This document shows, one piece after another, positions 40,904 through 55,112 of a stretch of DNA of 64,000 nucleotides. Location of the stretch: positions 67,001-131,000 of the forward strand of contig JAOWCC010000931.1 of the NCBI GenBank assembly GCA_030867875.1, given 5' to 3'. The notes under the pieces were generated by a model. The model had not been told where the DNA came from, made no database searches, and worked only from the letters and a program-made list of their open reading frames with translations. Position 1 is the stretch's first letter, and the number at the start of each line of letters is the position of its first letter. This DNA comes from Actinernus sp. WN-2022. Taxonomy: Eukaryota; Cnidaria; Anthozoa; Actiniaria; Actinernidae. A program made the position numbers and the translations under genes.

Positions 40904-42242
40904 CACCGTGCATCAATCTGCATCACCGTGCATCATCGTGCGTCATCGTGCATCAACCTGCATCATCCTGCATCATCCTGCATCATCCTGCATCATCGTG
41001 CATCATCGTGCATCAACCTGCATCATCCTGCATCATCCTGCATCATCCTGCATCATTCTGCATCATCCTGCATCATCCTGCATCATCCTGCATCATCCTG
41101 CATCATCCTGCATCATCCTGCATCATCCTGCCTCATCCTGCATCATCCTGCATCATCCTCCTTCATCCTGCATCCTCCTGCATCACCGTGCATCAATCTG
41201 CATCACCGTGCATCATCGTGCATCATCGTGCATCATCGTGCATCAACCTGCACCATCCTGCATCATCCTGCATCATCCTGCATCATCCTGCATCATCCTG
41301 CATCATCCTGCATCAGTCTGCGTTATCCTGATTCATGCTGTCCAATCTTGGCATATCATGAACAAAATAAATAAATAAATAGAAATAAATAAAAATAAAT
41401 AGAAATACATAAAGAAATGTATAAAAAATTAACAAATAAATAAATACAACGCATCCTCCTCTTTCATCCTACATCATCGTGCATCATCGTGCATCACCGT
41501 GCATCAATCTGAATCACCGTGCATCATCGTGCATCATCCTGCATCAACCTGCATCATCCTGCATCATCGTGCGTCATCGTGCATCATCCTGCATCATCCT
41601 ACATCATCCTGCATCATCCTGCATCATCCTGCATCATCCTGCATCATCCTGCATCATCCTGCATCATCCTGCATCATCCTGCATCATTCTGCATCATCCT
41701 GCATCATCCTGCATCATCCTGCATCATCCTGCATCATCCTGCATCAGTCGGCGTTATCCTGCATCATCCTGCATCAGTCTGCGTTATCCTGCTTCATACT
41801 GGCCCATCCTGATTCATGCTGTCCAATCTTGGCATATCATGAACAAAATAAATAAATAAATAGAAATAAATAAAAAGAAATAGAAATACATAAAGAAATG
41901 TATAAAAAATTAACAAATAAATAAATACAACGCATCCTCCTCTTTCATCCTACATCATCGTGCATCATCGTGCATCACCGTGCATCAATCTGCATCACCG
42001 TGCATCATCGTGCGTCATCGTGCATCAACCTGCATCATCCTGCATCATCCTGTATCATCCTGCTTCATCCTGCATCATCCTGCATCAATCTGCATCATCC
42101 TGCATCATCCTGTATCATCCTGCATCATCCTGCATCAGTCTGCGTTATCCTGCGTCATCCTGCATCAGTCTGCGTTATCCTCCATCATCCTGCTTCATAC
42201 TGGCCCATCCTGATTCATGCTGTCCAATCTTGGCATATCATG
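40904..42242. repeat. Right-family tandem duplication L, copy 2 (offset 1454)
   Basis: Anchors 41358, 41839 and 42240. Private changes: CTGCCTCATCC near 41,130, CCTCCTTCATCC at the fusion junction near 41,157, CAATCTGAATCACC near 41,506 and a second GTATCATCC near 42,111. Confidence 0.82.
41157..41190 (+). repeat. Spacer-less fusion junction, second copy
   Basis: Same arrangement as near 39,703, with CCTCCTTCATCC before CATCCTCCTG and CATCACCGTG. It lies in the 572-bp unit ending at 41358 and was copied with the 1454-bp duplication. Confidence 0.72.
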
Positions 42243-43106
42243 AACAAAATAAATAAATAAATAGAAATAAATAAAAAGAAATAGAAATACATAAAGAAAT
42301 GTATAAAACAAGTAACAAATAAATAAATACAACGCATCCTCCTCTTTCATCCTGCATCATCCTGCATCATCCTGCATCACCGTGCATCATCGTGCATCAC
42401 CGTGCATCAATCTGAATCACCGTGCATCATCGTGCATCACCGTGCATCAATCTGCATCACCGTGCATCATCGTGCGTCATCGTGTATCAACCTGCATCAT
42501 CCTGCATCATCCTGCATCAACCTGCATCATCCTGCATCATCCTGCATCATCCTGCATCATCCTGGATCATCCTGCATCATCCTGCATCATCCTGCATCAT
42601 CCTGCATCATCCTGCATCATCCTGCATCATCCTGCATCATCCTGCATCATCCTGCATCATCCTGCATCAGTCGGCGTTATCCTGCATCATCCTGCATCAG
42701 TCTGCGTTATCCTGCTTCATACTGGCCCATCCTGATTCATGCTGTCCAATCTTGGCATATCATGAACAAAATAAATAAATAAATAGAAATAAATAAAAAG
42801 AAATAGAAATACATAAAGAAATGTATAAAACAAATAACAAATAAATAAATACAACGCATCCTCCTCTTTCATCCTACATCATCGTGCATCATCGTGCATC
42901 ACCGTGCATCAATCTGCATCACCGTGCATCATCGTGCACCATCGTGCATCATCCTGCATCATCCTGCATCATCCTGCATCATCCTGCATCATGCTGCATC
43001 ATCCTGCATCAGTCGGCGTTATCCTGCATCATCCTGCATCAGTCTGCGTTATCCTGCTTCATACTGGCCCATCCTGATTCATGCTGTCCAATCTTGGCAT
43101 ATCATG
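42243..43106. repeat. Right-family units, anchors 42762 and 43104
   Basis: Spacings 522 and 342. The 522-bp unit has the CAATCTGAATCACC doublet start, GTGTATCAACC near 42,482 and GGATCATCC near 42,564. It matches units ending at 48017, 58349 and 62663. The 342-bp unit has CATGCTGCATC near 42,991, and the spacer after it is the shortened AAAAAAATAG type. Confidence 0.8.
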
Positions 43107-43927
43107 AACAAAATAAATAAATAAATAGAAATAAATAAAAAAATAGAAATACATAAAGAAATGTATAAAACAAGTAACAAATAAATAAATACAACGCATT
43201 CTCCTCTTTCATCCTACATCATCGTGCATCATCGTGCATCACCGTGCATCAATCTGCATCACCGTGCATCATCGTGCATCATCGTGCATCATCGTGCATC
43301 AACCTGCACCATCCTGCATCATCCTGCATCATCCTGCATCATCCTGCATCATCCTGCATCATCCTGCATCATCCTGCATCAGTCTGCGTTATCCTGATTC
43401 ATGCTGTCCAATCTTGGCATATCATGAACAAAATAAATAAATAAATAGAAATAAATAAAAATAAATAGAAATACATAAAGAAATGTATAAAAAATTAACA
43501 AATAAATAAATACAACGCATCCTCCTCTTTCATCCTACATCATCGTGCATCATCGTGCATCACCGTGCATCAATCTGCATCACCGTGCATCATCGTGCAT
43601 CATCCTGCATCAACCTGCATCATCCTGCATCATCGTGCATCACCGTGCATCATCGTGCACCATCGTGCATCATCGTGCATCAACCTGCACCATCCTGCAT
43701 CATCCTGCATCATCCTGCATCATCCTGCATCATCCTGCATCATCCTGCATCATCCTGCATCATCCTGCATTATCCTACATCATCCTGCATCATCCTGCAT
43801 GAACCTGCACCATCCTGCATCATCCTGCATCATCCTGCATCATCCTGCATCATCCTGCATCATCCTGCATCATCCTGCATCAGTCTGCGTTATCCTGATT
43901 CATGCTGTCCAATCTTGGCATATCATG
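43107..43927. repeat. Tandem duplication M, copy 1 (offset 822)
   Basis: Anchors 43424 (320 bp) and 43925 (501 bp), repeated as 44246 (321 bp) and 44747 (501 bp). The first unit is P type: its core lacks exactly the two decamers CTTCATACTG-GCCCATCCTG. The second is a longer P-type unit with two GCACCATC blocks. Copy 1 is preceded by an AAACAAGTAAC spacer with the AAAAAAATAG contraction, copy 2 by the ordinary AAAATTAAC type. Confidence 0.85.
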
Positions 43928-44749
43928 AACAAAATAAATAAATAAATAGAAATAAATAAAAATAAATAGAAATACATAAAGAAATGTATAAAAAATTAAC
44001 AAATAAATAAATACAACGCATCCTCCTCTTTCATCCTACATCATCGTGCATCATCGTGCATCACCGTGCATCAATCTGCATCACCGTGCATCATCGTGCA
44101 TCATCGTGCATCATCGTGCATCAACCTGCACCATCCTGCATCATCCTGCATCATCCTGCATCATCCTGCATCATCCTGCATCATCCTGCATCATCCTGCA
44201 TCAGTCTGCGTTATCCTGATTCATGCTGTCCAATCTTGGCATATCATGAACAAAATAAATAAATAAATAGAAATAAATAAAAATAAATAGAAATACATAA
44301 AGAAATGTATAAAAAATTAACAAATAAATAAATACAACGCATCCTCCTCTTTCATCCTACATCATCGTGCATCATCGTGCATCACCGTGCATCAATCTGC
44401 ATCACCGTGCATCATCGTGCATCATCCTGCATCAACCTGCATCATCCTGCATCATCGTGCATCACCGTGCATCATCGTGCACCATCGTGCATCATCGTGC
44501 ATCAACCTGCACCATCCTGCATCATCCTGCATCATCCTGCATCATCCTGCATCATCCTGCATCATCCTGCATCATCCTGCATCATCCTGCATTATCCTAC
44601 ATCATCCTGCATCATCCTGCATCAACCTGCACCATCCTGCATCATCCTGCATCATCCTGCATCATCCTGCATCATCCTGCATCATCCTGCATCATCCTGC
44701 ATCAGTCTGCGTTATCCTGATTCATGCTGTCCAATCTTGGCATATCATG
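43928..44749. repeat. Tandem duplication M, copy 2 (offset 822)
   Basis: Second copy of 43,107-43,927. In the repeat portion (from about 43,200) I noticed one substitution, G at 43801 versus C at 44623, so copying is very recent or the copies are being homogenised. The leaders differ slightly: GCATTCTCC in copy 1 and GCATCCTCC in copy 2. Confidence 0.85.
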
Positions 44750-46401
44750 AACAAAATAAATAAATAAATAGAAATAAATAAAAATAAATAGAAATACATA
44801 AAGAAATGTATAAAAAATTAACAAATAAATAAATACAACGCATCCTCCTCTTTCATCCTACATCATCGTGCATCATCGTGCATCACCGTGCATCAATCTG
44901 CATCACCGTGCATCATCGTGCATCATCCTGCATCAACCTGCATCATCCTGCATCATCGTGCGTCATCGTGCATCATCCTGCATCATCCTACATCATCCTG
45001 CATCATCCTGCATCATCCTGCATCATCCTGCATCATCCTGCATCATCCTGCATCATCCTGCATCATCCTGCATCATCCTGCATCATTCTGCATCATCCTG
45101 CATCATCCTGCATCATCCTGCATCATCCTGCATCATCCTGCATCATCCTGCATCAGTCTGCGTTATCCTGCATCAGTCTGCGTTATCCTCCATCATCCTG
45201 CTTCATACTGGCCCATCCTGATTCATGCTGTCCAATCTTGGCATATCATGAACAAAATAAATAAATAAATGGAAATAAATAAAAAGAAATAGAAATACAT
45301 AAAGAAATGTATAAAAAATTAACAAATAAATAAATACAACGCATCCTCCTCTTTCATCCTACATCATCGTGCATCATCGTGCATCACCGTGCATCAATCT
45401 GCATCACCGTGCATCATCGTGCGTCATCGTGCATCAACCTGCATCATCCTGCATCATCCTGCATCATCCTGCTTCATCCTGCATCATCCTGCATCATCCT
45501 GCATCATCCTGCATCATCCTGCATCATCCTGCATCAGTCTGCGTTATCCTGCGTCATCCTGCATCAGTCTGCGTTATCCTCCATCATCCTGCTTCATACT
45601 GGCCCATCCTGATTCATGCTGTCCAATCTTGGCATATCATGAACAAAATAAATAAATAAATAGAAATAAATAAAAAGAAATAGAAATACATAAAGAAATG
45701 TATAAAACAAGTAACAAATAAATAAATACAACGCATCCTCCTCTTTCATCCTGCATCACCGTGCATCAATCTGCATCACCGTGCATCATCGTGCGTCATC
45801 GTGCATCAACCTGCATCATCCTGCATCATCCTGCATCATCCTGCATCATCGTGCATCATCGTGCATCAACCTGCATCATCCTGCATCATCCTGCATCAGT
45901 TTGCGTTATCCTGCATCATCCTGCATCAGTCTGCGTTATCCTGCTTCATACTGGCCCATCCTGATTCATGCTGTCCAATCTTGGCATATCATGAACAAAA
46001 TAAATAAATAAATAGAAATAAATAAAAAGAAATAGAAATACATAAAGAAATGTATAAAACAAGTAACAAATAAATAAATACAACGCATCCTCCTCTTTCA
46101 TCCTGCATCATCCTGCATCATCCTGCATCACCGTGCATCATCGTGCATCACCGTGCATCAATCTGAATCACCGTGCATCATCGTGCATCACCGTGCATCA
46201 ATCTGCATCACCGTGCATCATCGTGCGTCATCGTGCATCAACCTGCATCATCCTGCATCATTCTGCATCAACCTGCATCATCCTGCATCATCCTGCATCA
46301 TCCTGCATCATCCTGGATCATCCTGCATCATCCTGCATCATCCTGCATCATCCTGCATCATCCTGCATCATCCTGCATCATCCTGCATCATCCTGCATCA
46401 T

Positions 46402-46434
46402 CCTGCGTCATCCTGCATCCTCCTGCATCACCGT
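46402..46434 (+). repeat. Spacer-less fusion junction in cassette 1
   Basis: CCTGCGTCATCC followed by CATCCTCCTG and CATCACCGTG, in the 622-bp unit ending at 46613. CGTCATCC replaces the CTTCATCC seen in the other fusion junctions. Confidence 0.72.
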
Positions 46435-47780
46435 GCATCAATCTGCATCACCGTGCATCATCGTGCATCATCGTGCATCATCGTGCATCAACCTGCACCA
46501 TCCTGCATCATCCTGCATCATCCTGCATCATCCTGCATCATCCTGCATCATCCTGGATCATCCTGCATCAGTCTGCGTTATCCTGATTCATGCTGTCCAA
46601 TCTTGGCATATCATGAACAAAATAAATAAATAAATAGAAATAAATAAAAATAAATAGAAATACATAAAGAAATGTATAAAAAATTAACAAATAAATAAAT
46701 ACAACGCATCCTCCTCTTTCATCCTACATCATCGTGCATCATCGTGCATCACCGTGCATCAATCTGCATCACCGTGCATCATCGTGCATCATCCTGCATC
46801 AACCTGCATCATCCTGCATCATCGTGCGTCATCGTGCATCATCCTGCATCATCCTACATCATCCTGCATCATCCTGCATCATCCTGCATCATCCTGCATC
46901 ATCCTGCATCATCCTGCATCATCCTGCATCATCCTGCATCATTCTGCATCATCCTGCATCATCCTGCATCATCCTGCATCATCCTGCATCAGTCGGCGTT
47001 ATCCTGCATCATCCTGCATCAGTCTGCGTTATCCTGCTTCATACTGGCCCATCCTGATTCATGCTGTCCAATCTTGGCATATCATGAACAAAATAAATAA
47101 ATAAATAGAAATAAATAAAAAGAAATAGAAATACATAAAGAAATGTATAAAAAATTAACAAATAAATAAATACAACGCATCCTCCTCTTTCATCCTACAT
47201 CATCGTGCATCATCGTGCATCACCGTGCATCAATCTGCATCACCGTGCATCATCGTGCGTCATCGTGCATCAACCTGCCTCATCCTGCATCATCCTGTAT
47301 CATCCTGCTTCATCCTGCATCATCCTGCATCAATCTGCATCATCCTGCATCATCCTGCATCATCCTGCATCATCCTGCATCATCCTGCATCAGTCTGCGT
47401 TATCCTGCGTCATCCTGCATCAGTCTGCGTTATCCTCCATCATCCTGCTTCATACTGGCCCATCCTGATTCATGCTGTCCAATCTTGGCATATCATGAAC
47501 AAAATAAATAAATAAATAGAAATAAATAAAAAGAAATAGAAATACATAAAGAAATGTATAAAACAAGTAACAAATAAATAAATACAACGCATCCTCCTCT
47601 TTCATCCTGCATCATCCTGCATCATCCTGCATCACCGTGCATCATCGTGCATCACCGTGCATCAATCTGAATCACCGTGCATCATCGTGCATCACCGTGC
47701 ATCAATCTGCATCACCGTGCATCATCGTGCGTCATCGTGCATCAACCTGCATCATCCTGCATCATCCTGCATCAACCTGC

Positions 47781-47920
47781 ATCATCCTGCATCATCCTGC
47801 ATCATCCTGCATCATCCTGCATCATCCTGCATCATCCTGCATCATCCTGCATCATCCTGCATCATCCTGCATCATCCTGCATCATCCTGCATCATCCTGC
47901 ATCATCCTGCATCATCCTGC
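47781..47920 (+). repeat. Long uninterrupted run of identical decamers
   Basis: Fourteen perfect decamers (register ATCATCCTGC) lie between an ATCAACCTGC variant and the first GTCGGCGTT copy. In the related units near 42,560, 58,150 and 62,465 the homologous run is interrupted by GGATCATCCTG or GGATTATCCTG, so this copy is unusually homogenised. Confidence 0.8.
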
Positions 47921-49173
47921 ATCAGTCGGCGTTATCCTGCATCATCCTGCATCAGTCTGCGTTATCCTGCTTCATACTGGCCCATCCTGATTCATGCTGT
48001 CCAATCTTGGCATATCATGAACAAAATAAATAAATAAATAGAAATAAATAAAAAGAAATAGAAATACATAAAGAAATGTATAAAACAAGTAACAAATAAA
48101 TAAATACAACGCATCCTCCTCTTTCATCCTACATCATCGTGCATCATCGTGCATCACCGTGCATCAATCTGCATCACCGTGCATCATCGTGCACCATCGT
48201 GCATCATCGTGCATCAACCTGCACCATCCTGCATCATCCTGCATCATCCTGCATCATCCTGCATCATCCTGCATCATCCTGCATCATCCTGCATCATCCT
48301 GCATCATCCTGCATTATCCTACATCATCCTGCATCATCCTGCGTCATCCTGCATCATCCTGCATCATCCTGCATCATCCTGCATTATCCTGCATCATCCT
48401 GCATCATCCTGCATCAGTCTGCGTTATCCTGCATCATCCTGCATCAGTCAGCGTAATCCTGCTTAATAATGGCCCATCCTAATTCATGTTGTCCAATCTT
48501 GGCATATCATGAACAAAATAAATAAATAAATAGAAATAAATAAAAAGAAATAGAAATACATAAAGAAATGTATAAAACAAGTAACAAATAAATAAATTCA
48601 ACGCATCCTCCTCTTTCATCCTGCATCATCCTGCATCATCCTGCATCAACCTGCATCATCCTGCATCATCCTGCATCATCCTGCATCATCCTGCATCATC
48701 CTGCATCATCCTGCATCATCCTGCATCATCCTGCATCATGCTGCATCATCCTGCATCAGTCGGCGTTATCCTGCATCATCCTGCATCAGTCTGCGTTATC
48801 CTGCTTCATACTGGCCCATCCTGATTCATGCTGTCCAATCTTGGCATATCATGAACAAAATAAATAAATAAATAGAAATAAATAAAAAAATAGAAATACA
48901 TAAAGAAATGTATAAAACAAGTAACAAATAAATAAATACAACGCATTCTCCTCTTTCATCCTACATCATCGTGCATCATCGTGCATCACCGTGCATCAAT
49001 CTGCATCACCGTGCATCATCGTGCATCATCGTGCATCATCGTGCATCAACCTGCACCATCCTGCATCATCCTGCATCATCCTGCATCATCCTGCATCATC
49101 CTGCATCATCCTGCATCATCCTGCATCAGTCTGCGTTATCCTGATTCATGCTGTCCAATCTTGGCATATCATG

Positions 49174-52100
49174 AACAAAATAAATAAATAAATAGAAATA
49201 AATAAAAATAAATAGAAATACATAAAGAAATGTATAAAAAATTAACAAATAAATAAATACAACGCATCCTCCTCTTTCATCCTACATCATCGTGCATCAT
49301 CGTGCATCACCGTGCATCAATCTGCATCACCGTGCATCATCGTGCATCATCCTGCATCAACCTGCATCATCCTGCATCATCGTGCGTCATCGTGCATCAT
49401 CCTGCATCATCCTACATCATCCTGCATCATCCTGCATCATCCTGCATCATCCTGCATCATCCTGCATCATCCTGCATCATCCTGCATCATCCTGCATCAT
49501 TCTGCATCATCCTGCATCATCCTGCATCATCCTGCATCATCCTGCATCATCCTGCATCAGTCGGCGTTATCCTGCATCATCCTGCATCAGTCTGCGTTAT
49601 CCTGCTTCATACTGGCCCATCCTGATTCATGCTGTCCAATCTTGGCATATCATGAACAAAATAAATAAATAAATGGAAATAAATAAAAATAAATAGAAAT
49701 ACATAAAGAAATGTATAAAAAATTAACAAATAAATAAATACAACGCATCCTCCTCTTTCATCCTACATCATCGTGCATCATCGTGCATCACCGTGCATCA
49801 ATCTGCATCACCGTGCATCATCGTGCGTCATCGTGCATCAACCTGCATCATCCTGCATCATCCTGCATCATCCTGCTTCATCCTGCATCATCCTGCATCA
49901 TCCTGCATCATCCTGCATCATCCTGCATCATCCTGCATCAGTCTGCGTTATCCTGCGTCATCCTGCATCAGTCTGCGTTATCCTCCATCATCCTGCTTCA
50001 TACTGGCCCATCCTGATTCATGCTGTCCAATCTTGGCATATCATGAACAAAATAAATAAATAAATAGAAATAAATAAAAAGAAATAGAAATACATAAAGA
50101 AATGTATAAAACAAGTAACAAATAAATAAATACAACGCATCCTCCTCTTTCATCCTGCATCACCGTGCATCAATCTGCATCACCGTGCATCATCGTGCGT
50201 CATCGTATATCAACCTGCATCATCCTGCATCATCCTGCATCATCCTGCATCATCGTGCATCATCGTGCATCAACCTGCATCATCCTGCATCATCCTGCAT
50301 CAGTCTGCGTTATCCTGCATCATCCTGCATCAGTCTGCGTTATCCTGCTTCATACTGGCCCATCCTGATTCATGCTGTCCAATCTTGGCATATCATGAAC
50401 AAAATAAATAAATAAATAGAAATAAATAAAAAGAAATAGAAATACATAAAGAAATGTATAAAACAAGTAACAAATAAATAAATACAACGCATCCTCCTCT
50501 TTCATCCTGCATCATCCTGCATCATCCTGCATCACCGTGCATCATCGTGCATCACCGTGCATCAATCTGAATCACCGTGCATCATCGTGCATCACCGTGC
50601 ATCAATCTGCATCACCGTGCATCATCGTGCGTCATCGTGCATCAACCTGCATCATCCTGCATCATTCTGCATCAACCTGCATCATCCTGCATCATCCTGC
50701 ATCATCCTGCATCATCCTGCATCATCCTGGATCATCCTGCATCATCCTGCATCATCCTGCATCATCCTGCATCATCCTGCATCATCCTGCATCATCCTGC
50801 ATCATCCTGCATCATCCTGCTTCATCCTGCATCCTCCTGCATCACCGTGCATCAATCTGCATCACCGTGCATCATCGTGCATCATCGTGCATCATCGTGC
50901 ATCAACCTGCACCATCCTGCATCATCCTGCATCATCCTGCATCATCCTGCATCATCCTGCATCATCCTGCATCAGTCTGCGTTATCCTGATTCATGCTGT
51001 CCAATCTTGGCATATCATGAACAAAATAAATAAATAAATAGAAATAAATAAAAATAAATAGAAATACATAAAGAAATGTATAAAAAATTAACAAATAAAT
51101 AAATACAACGCATCCTCCTCTTTCATCCTACATCATGGTGCATCATCGTGCATCACCGTGCATCAATCTGCATCACCGTGCATCATCGTGCATCATCCTG
51201 CATCAACCTGCATCATCCTGCATCATCGTGCGTCATCGTGCATCATCCTGCATCATCCTACATCATCCTGCATCATCCTGCATCATCCTGCATCATCCTG
51301 CATCATCCTGCATCATCCTGCATCATCCTGCATCATCCTGCATCATTCTGCATCATCCTGCATCATCCTGCATCATCCTGCATCATCCTGCATCATCCTG
51401 CATCAGTCGGCGTTATCCTGCATCATCCTGCATCAGTCTGCGTTATCCTGCTTCATACTGGCCCATACTGATTCATGCTGTCCAATCTTGGCATATCATG
51501 AACAAAATAAATAAATAAATAGAAATAAATAAAAAGAAATAGAAATACATAAAGAAATGTATAAAAAATTAACAAATAAATAAATACAACGCATCCTCCT
51601 CTTTCATCCTACATCATCGTGCATCATCGTGCATCACCGTGCATCAATCTGCATCACCGTGCATCATCGTGCGTCATCGTGCATCAACCTGCATCATCCT
51701 GCATCATCCTGTATCATCCTGCTTCATCCTGCATCATCCTGCATCAATCTGCATCATCCTGCATCATCCTGCATCATCCTGCATCATCCTGCATCAGTCT
51801 GCGTTATCCTGCGTCATCCTGCATCAGTCTGCGTTATCCTCCATCATCCTGCTTCATACTGGCCCATCCTGATTCATGCTGTCCAATCTTGGCATATCAT
51901 GAACAAAATAAATAAATAAATAGAAATAAATAAAAAGAAATAGAAATACATAAAGAAATGTATAAAAAATTAACAAATAAATAAATACAACGCATCCTCC
52001 TCTTTCATCCTACATCATCGTGCATCATCGTGCATCACCGTGCATCATCGTGCATCACCGTGCATCAATCTGAATCACCGTGCATCATCGTGCATCACCG

Positions 52101-53456
52101 TGCATCATCCTGCATCATCCTGCATCATCCTGCATCATCCTGCATCATCCTGCATCATCCTGCATCATCCTGCATCATCCTGCATCATCCTGCATCATCC
52201 TGCATCAGTCGGCGTTATCCTGCATCATCCTGCATCAGTCTGCGTTATCCTGCTTCATACTGGCCCATCCTGATTCATGCTGTCCAATCTTGGCATATCA
52301 TGAACAAAATAAATAAATAAATAGAAATAAATAAAAAGAAATAGAAATACATAAAGAAATGTATAAAACAAGTAACAAATAAATAAATACAACGCATCCT
52401 CCTCTTTCATCCTACATCATCGTGCATCATCGTGCATCACCGTGCATCAATCTGCATCACCGTGCATCATCGTGCACCATCGTGCATCATCGTGCATCAA
52501 CCTGCACCATCCTGCATCATCCTGCATCATCCTGCATCATCCTGCATCATCCTGCATCATCCTGCATCATCCTGCATCATCCTGCATCATCCTGCGTCAT
52601 CCTGCATCATCCTGCATCATCCTGCATCATCCTGCATTATCCTGCATCATCCTGCATCATCCTGCATCAGTCTGCGTTATCCTGCATCATCCTGCATCAG
52701 TCAGCGTAATCCTGCTTAATAATGGCCCATCCTAATTCATGCTGTCCAATCTTGGCATATCATGAACAAAATAAATAAATAAATAGAAATAAATAAAAAG
52801 AAATAGAAATACATAAAGAAATGTATAAAACAAGTAACAAATAAATAAATTCAACGCATCCTCCTCTTTCATCCTGCATCATCCTGCATCATCCTGCATC
52901 AACCTGCATCATCCTGCATCATCCTGCATCATCCTGCATCATCCTGCATCATCCTGCATCATCCTCCATCATCCTGCATCATCCTGCATCATGCTGCATC
53001 ATCCTGCATCAGTCGGCGTTATCCTGCATCATCCTGCATCAGTCTGCGTTATCCTGCTTCATACTGGCCCATCCTGATTCATGCTGTCCAATCTTGGCAT
53101 ATCATGAACAAAATAAATAAATAAATAGAAATAAATAAAAAAATAGAAATACATAAAGAAATGTATAAAACAAGTAACAAATAAATAAATACAACGCATT
53201 CTCCTCTTTCATCCTACATCATCGTGCATCATCGTGCATCACCGTGCATCAATCTGCATCACCGTGCATCACCGTGCATCATCGTGCATCATCGTGCATC
53301 AACCTGCACCATCCTGCATCATCCTGCATCATCCTGCATCATCCTGCATCATCCTGCATCATCCTGCATCATCCTGCATCAGTCTGCGTTATCCTCCATC
53401 ATCCTGCTTCATACTGGCCCATCCTGATTCATGCTGTCCAATCTTGGCATATCATG
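49174..53456. repeat. Right-family cassette 2, about 4.28 kb
   Basis: Anchors 49652, 50043, 50395, 51017, 51498, 51899, 52300, 52762, 53104 and 53454 (481, 391, 352, 622, 481, 401, 401, 462, 342, 350). Same unit order as cassette 1. The seventh unit is shortened to 401 bp by loss of the second CAATCTG block and plain decamers. The tenth keeps CTTCATACTG-GCCCATCC, so it is not P-deleted. Private changes: GTATATCAACC near 50,206, CATGGTGCATC near 51,135, GCCCATACTG near 51,462. Confidence 0.85.
50817..50850 (+). repeat. Spacer-less fusion junction in cassette 2
   Basis: CTGCTTCATCC followed by CATCCTCCTG and CATCACCGTG, in the 622-bp unit ending at 51017. Confidence 0.72.
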
Positions 53457-55112
53457 AACAAAATAAATAAATAAATAGAAATAAATAAAAAGAAATAGAA
53501 ATACATAAAGAAATGTATAAAACAAGTAACAAATAAATAAATACAACGCATCCTCCTCTTTCATCCTGCATCATCCTGCATCATCCTGCATCACCGTGCA
53601 TCATCGTGCATCACCGTGCATCAATCTGAATCACCGTGCATCATCGTGCATCACCGTGCATCAATCTGCATCACCGTGCATCATCGTGCGTCATCGTGCA
53701 TCAACCTGCATCATCCTGCATCATTCTGCATCAACCTGCATCATCCTGCATCATCCTGCATCATCCTGCATCATCCTGCATCATCCTGCAGCATCCTGCA
53801 TCATCCTGCATCATCCTGCATCATCCTGCATCATCCTGCATCATCCTGCATCATCCTGCATCATCCTGCATCAGTCGGCGTTATCCTGCATCATCCTGCA
53901 TCAGTCTGCGTTATCCTGCTTCATACTGGCCCATCCTGATTCATGCTGTCCAATCTTGGCATATCATGAACAAAATAAATAAATAAATAGAAATAAATAA
54001 AAAGAAATAGAAATACATAAAGAAATGTATAAAACAAGTAACAAATAAATAAATACAACGCATCCTCCTCTTTCATCCTACATCATCGTGCATCATCGTG
54101 CATCACCGTGCATCAATCTGCATCACCGTGCATCATCGTGCACCATCGTGCATCATCGTGCATCAACCTGCACCATCCTGCATCATCCTGCATCATCCTG
54201 CATCATCCTGCATCATCCTGCATCATCCTGCATCATCCTGCATCATCCTGCATTATCCTGCATCATCCTGCATCATCCTGCGTCATCCTGCATCATCCTG
54301 CATCATCCTGCATCATCCTGCATTATCCTGCATCATCCTGCATCATCCTGCATCAGTCTGCGTTATCCTGCATCATCCTGCATCAGTCAGCGTAATCCTG
54401 CTTAATAATGGCCCATCCTAATTCATGCTGTCCAATCTTGGCATATCATGAACAAAATAAATAAATAAATAGAAATAAATAAAAAGAAATAGAAATACAT
54501 AAAGAAATGTATAAAACAAGTAACAAATAAATAAATTCAACGCATCCTCCTCTTTCATCCTGCATCATCCTGCATCATCCTGCATCAACCTGCATCATCC
54601 TGCATCATCCTGCATCATCCTGCATCATCCTGCATCATCCTGCATCATCCTGCATCATCCTGCATCATCCTGCATCATGCTGCATCATCCTGCATCAGTC
54701 GGCGTTATCCTGCATCATCCTGCATCAGTCTGCGTTATCCTGCTTCATACTGGCCCATCCTGATTCATGCTGTCCAATCTTGGCATATCATGAACAAAAT
54801 AAATAAATAAATAGAAATAAATAAAAAAATAGAAATACATAAAGAAATGTATAAAACAAGTAACAAATAAATAAATACAACGCATTCTCCTCTTTCATCC
54901 TACATCATCGTGCATCATCGTGCATCACCGTGCATCAATCTGCATCACCGTGCATCATCGTGCATCATCGTGCATCATCGTGCATCAACCTGCACCATCC
55001 TGCATCATCCTGCATCATCCTGCATCATCCTGCATCATCCTGCATCATCCTGCATCATCCTGCATCAGTCTGCGTTATCCTGATTCATGCTGTCCAATCT
55101 TGGCATATCATG
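53457..55112. repeat. Truncated right-family cassette, four units
   Basis: Anchors 53966, 54448, 54790 and 55110 (512, 482, 342, 320). It corresponds to only the last four units of a cassette, so six units are missing or were never copied. The 512-bp unit has CAGCATCCTG near 53,789, the only such variant I saw in the right family, where sister units have GGATCATCC. Confidence 0.82.

Larger units (their letters stand above)
44750..49173. repeat. Right-family cassette 1, about 4.42 kb
   Basis: Ten units with anchors 45248, 45639, 45991, 46613, 47084, 47495, 48017, 48509, 48851 and 49171 (spacings 501, 391, 352, 622, 471, 411, 522, 492, 342, 320). The unit order is: long GTCGTGC-type unit, GCTTCATCC unit, short double-leader unit, fused T unit, GTCGGCGTT unit, GTATCATCC unit, GGATC or pure-run unit, W unit with CAGTCAGCGTAATCC, CATGCTGCATC unit, and P unit. 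Confidence 0.85.
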
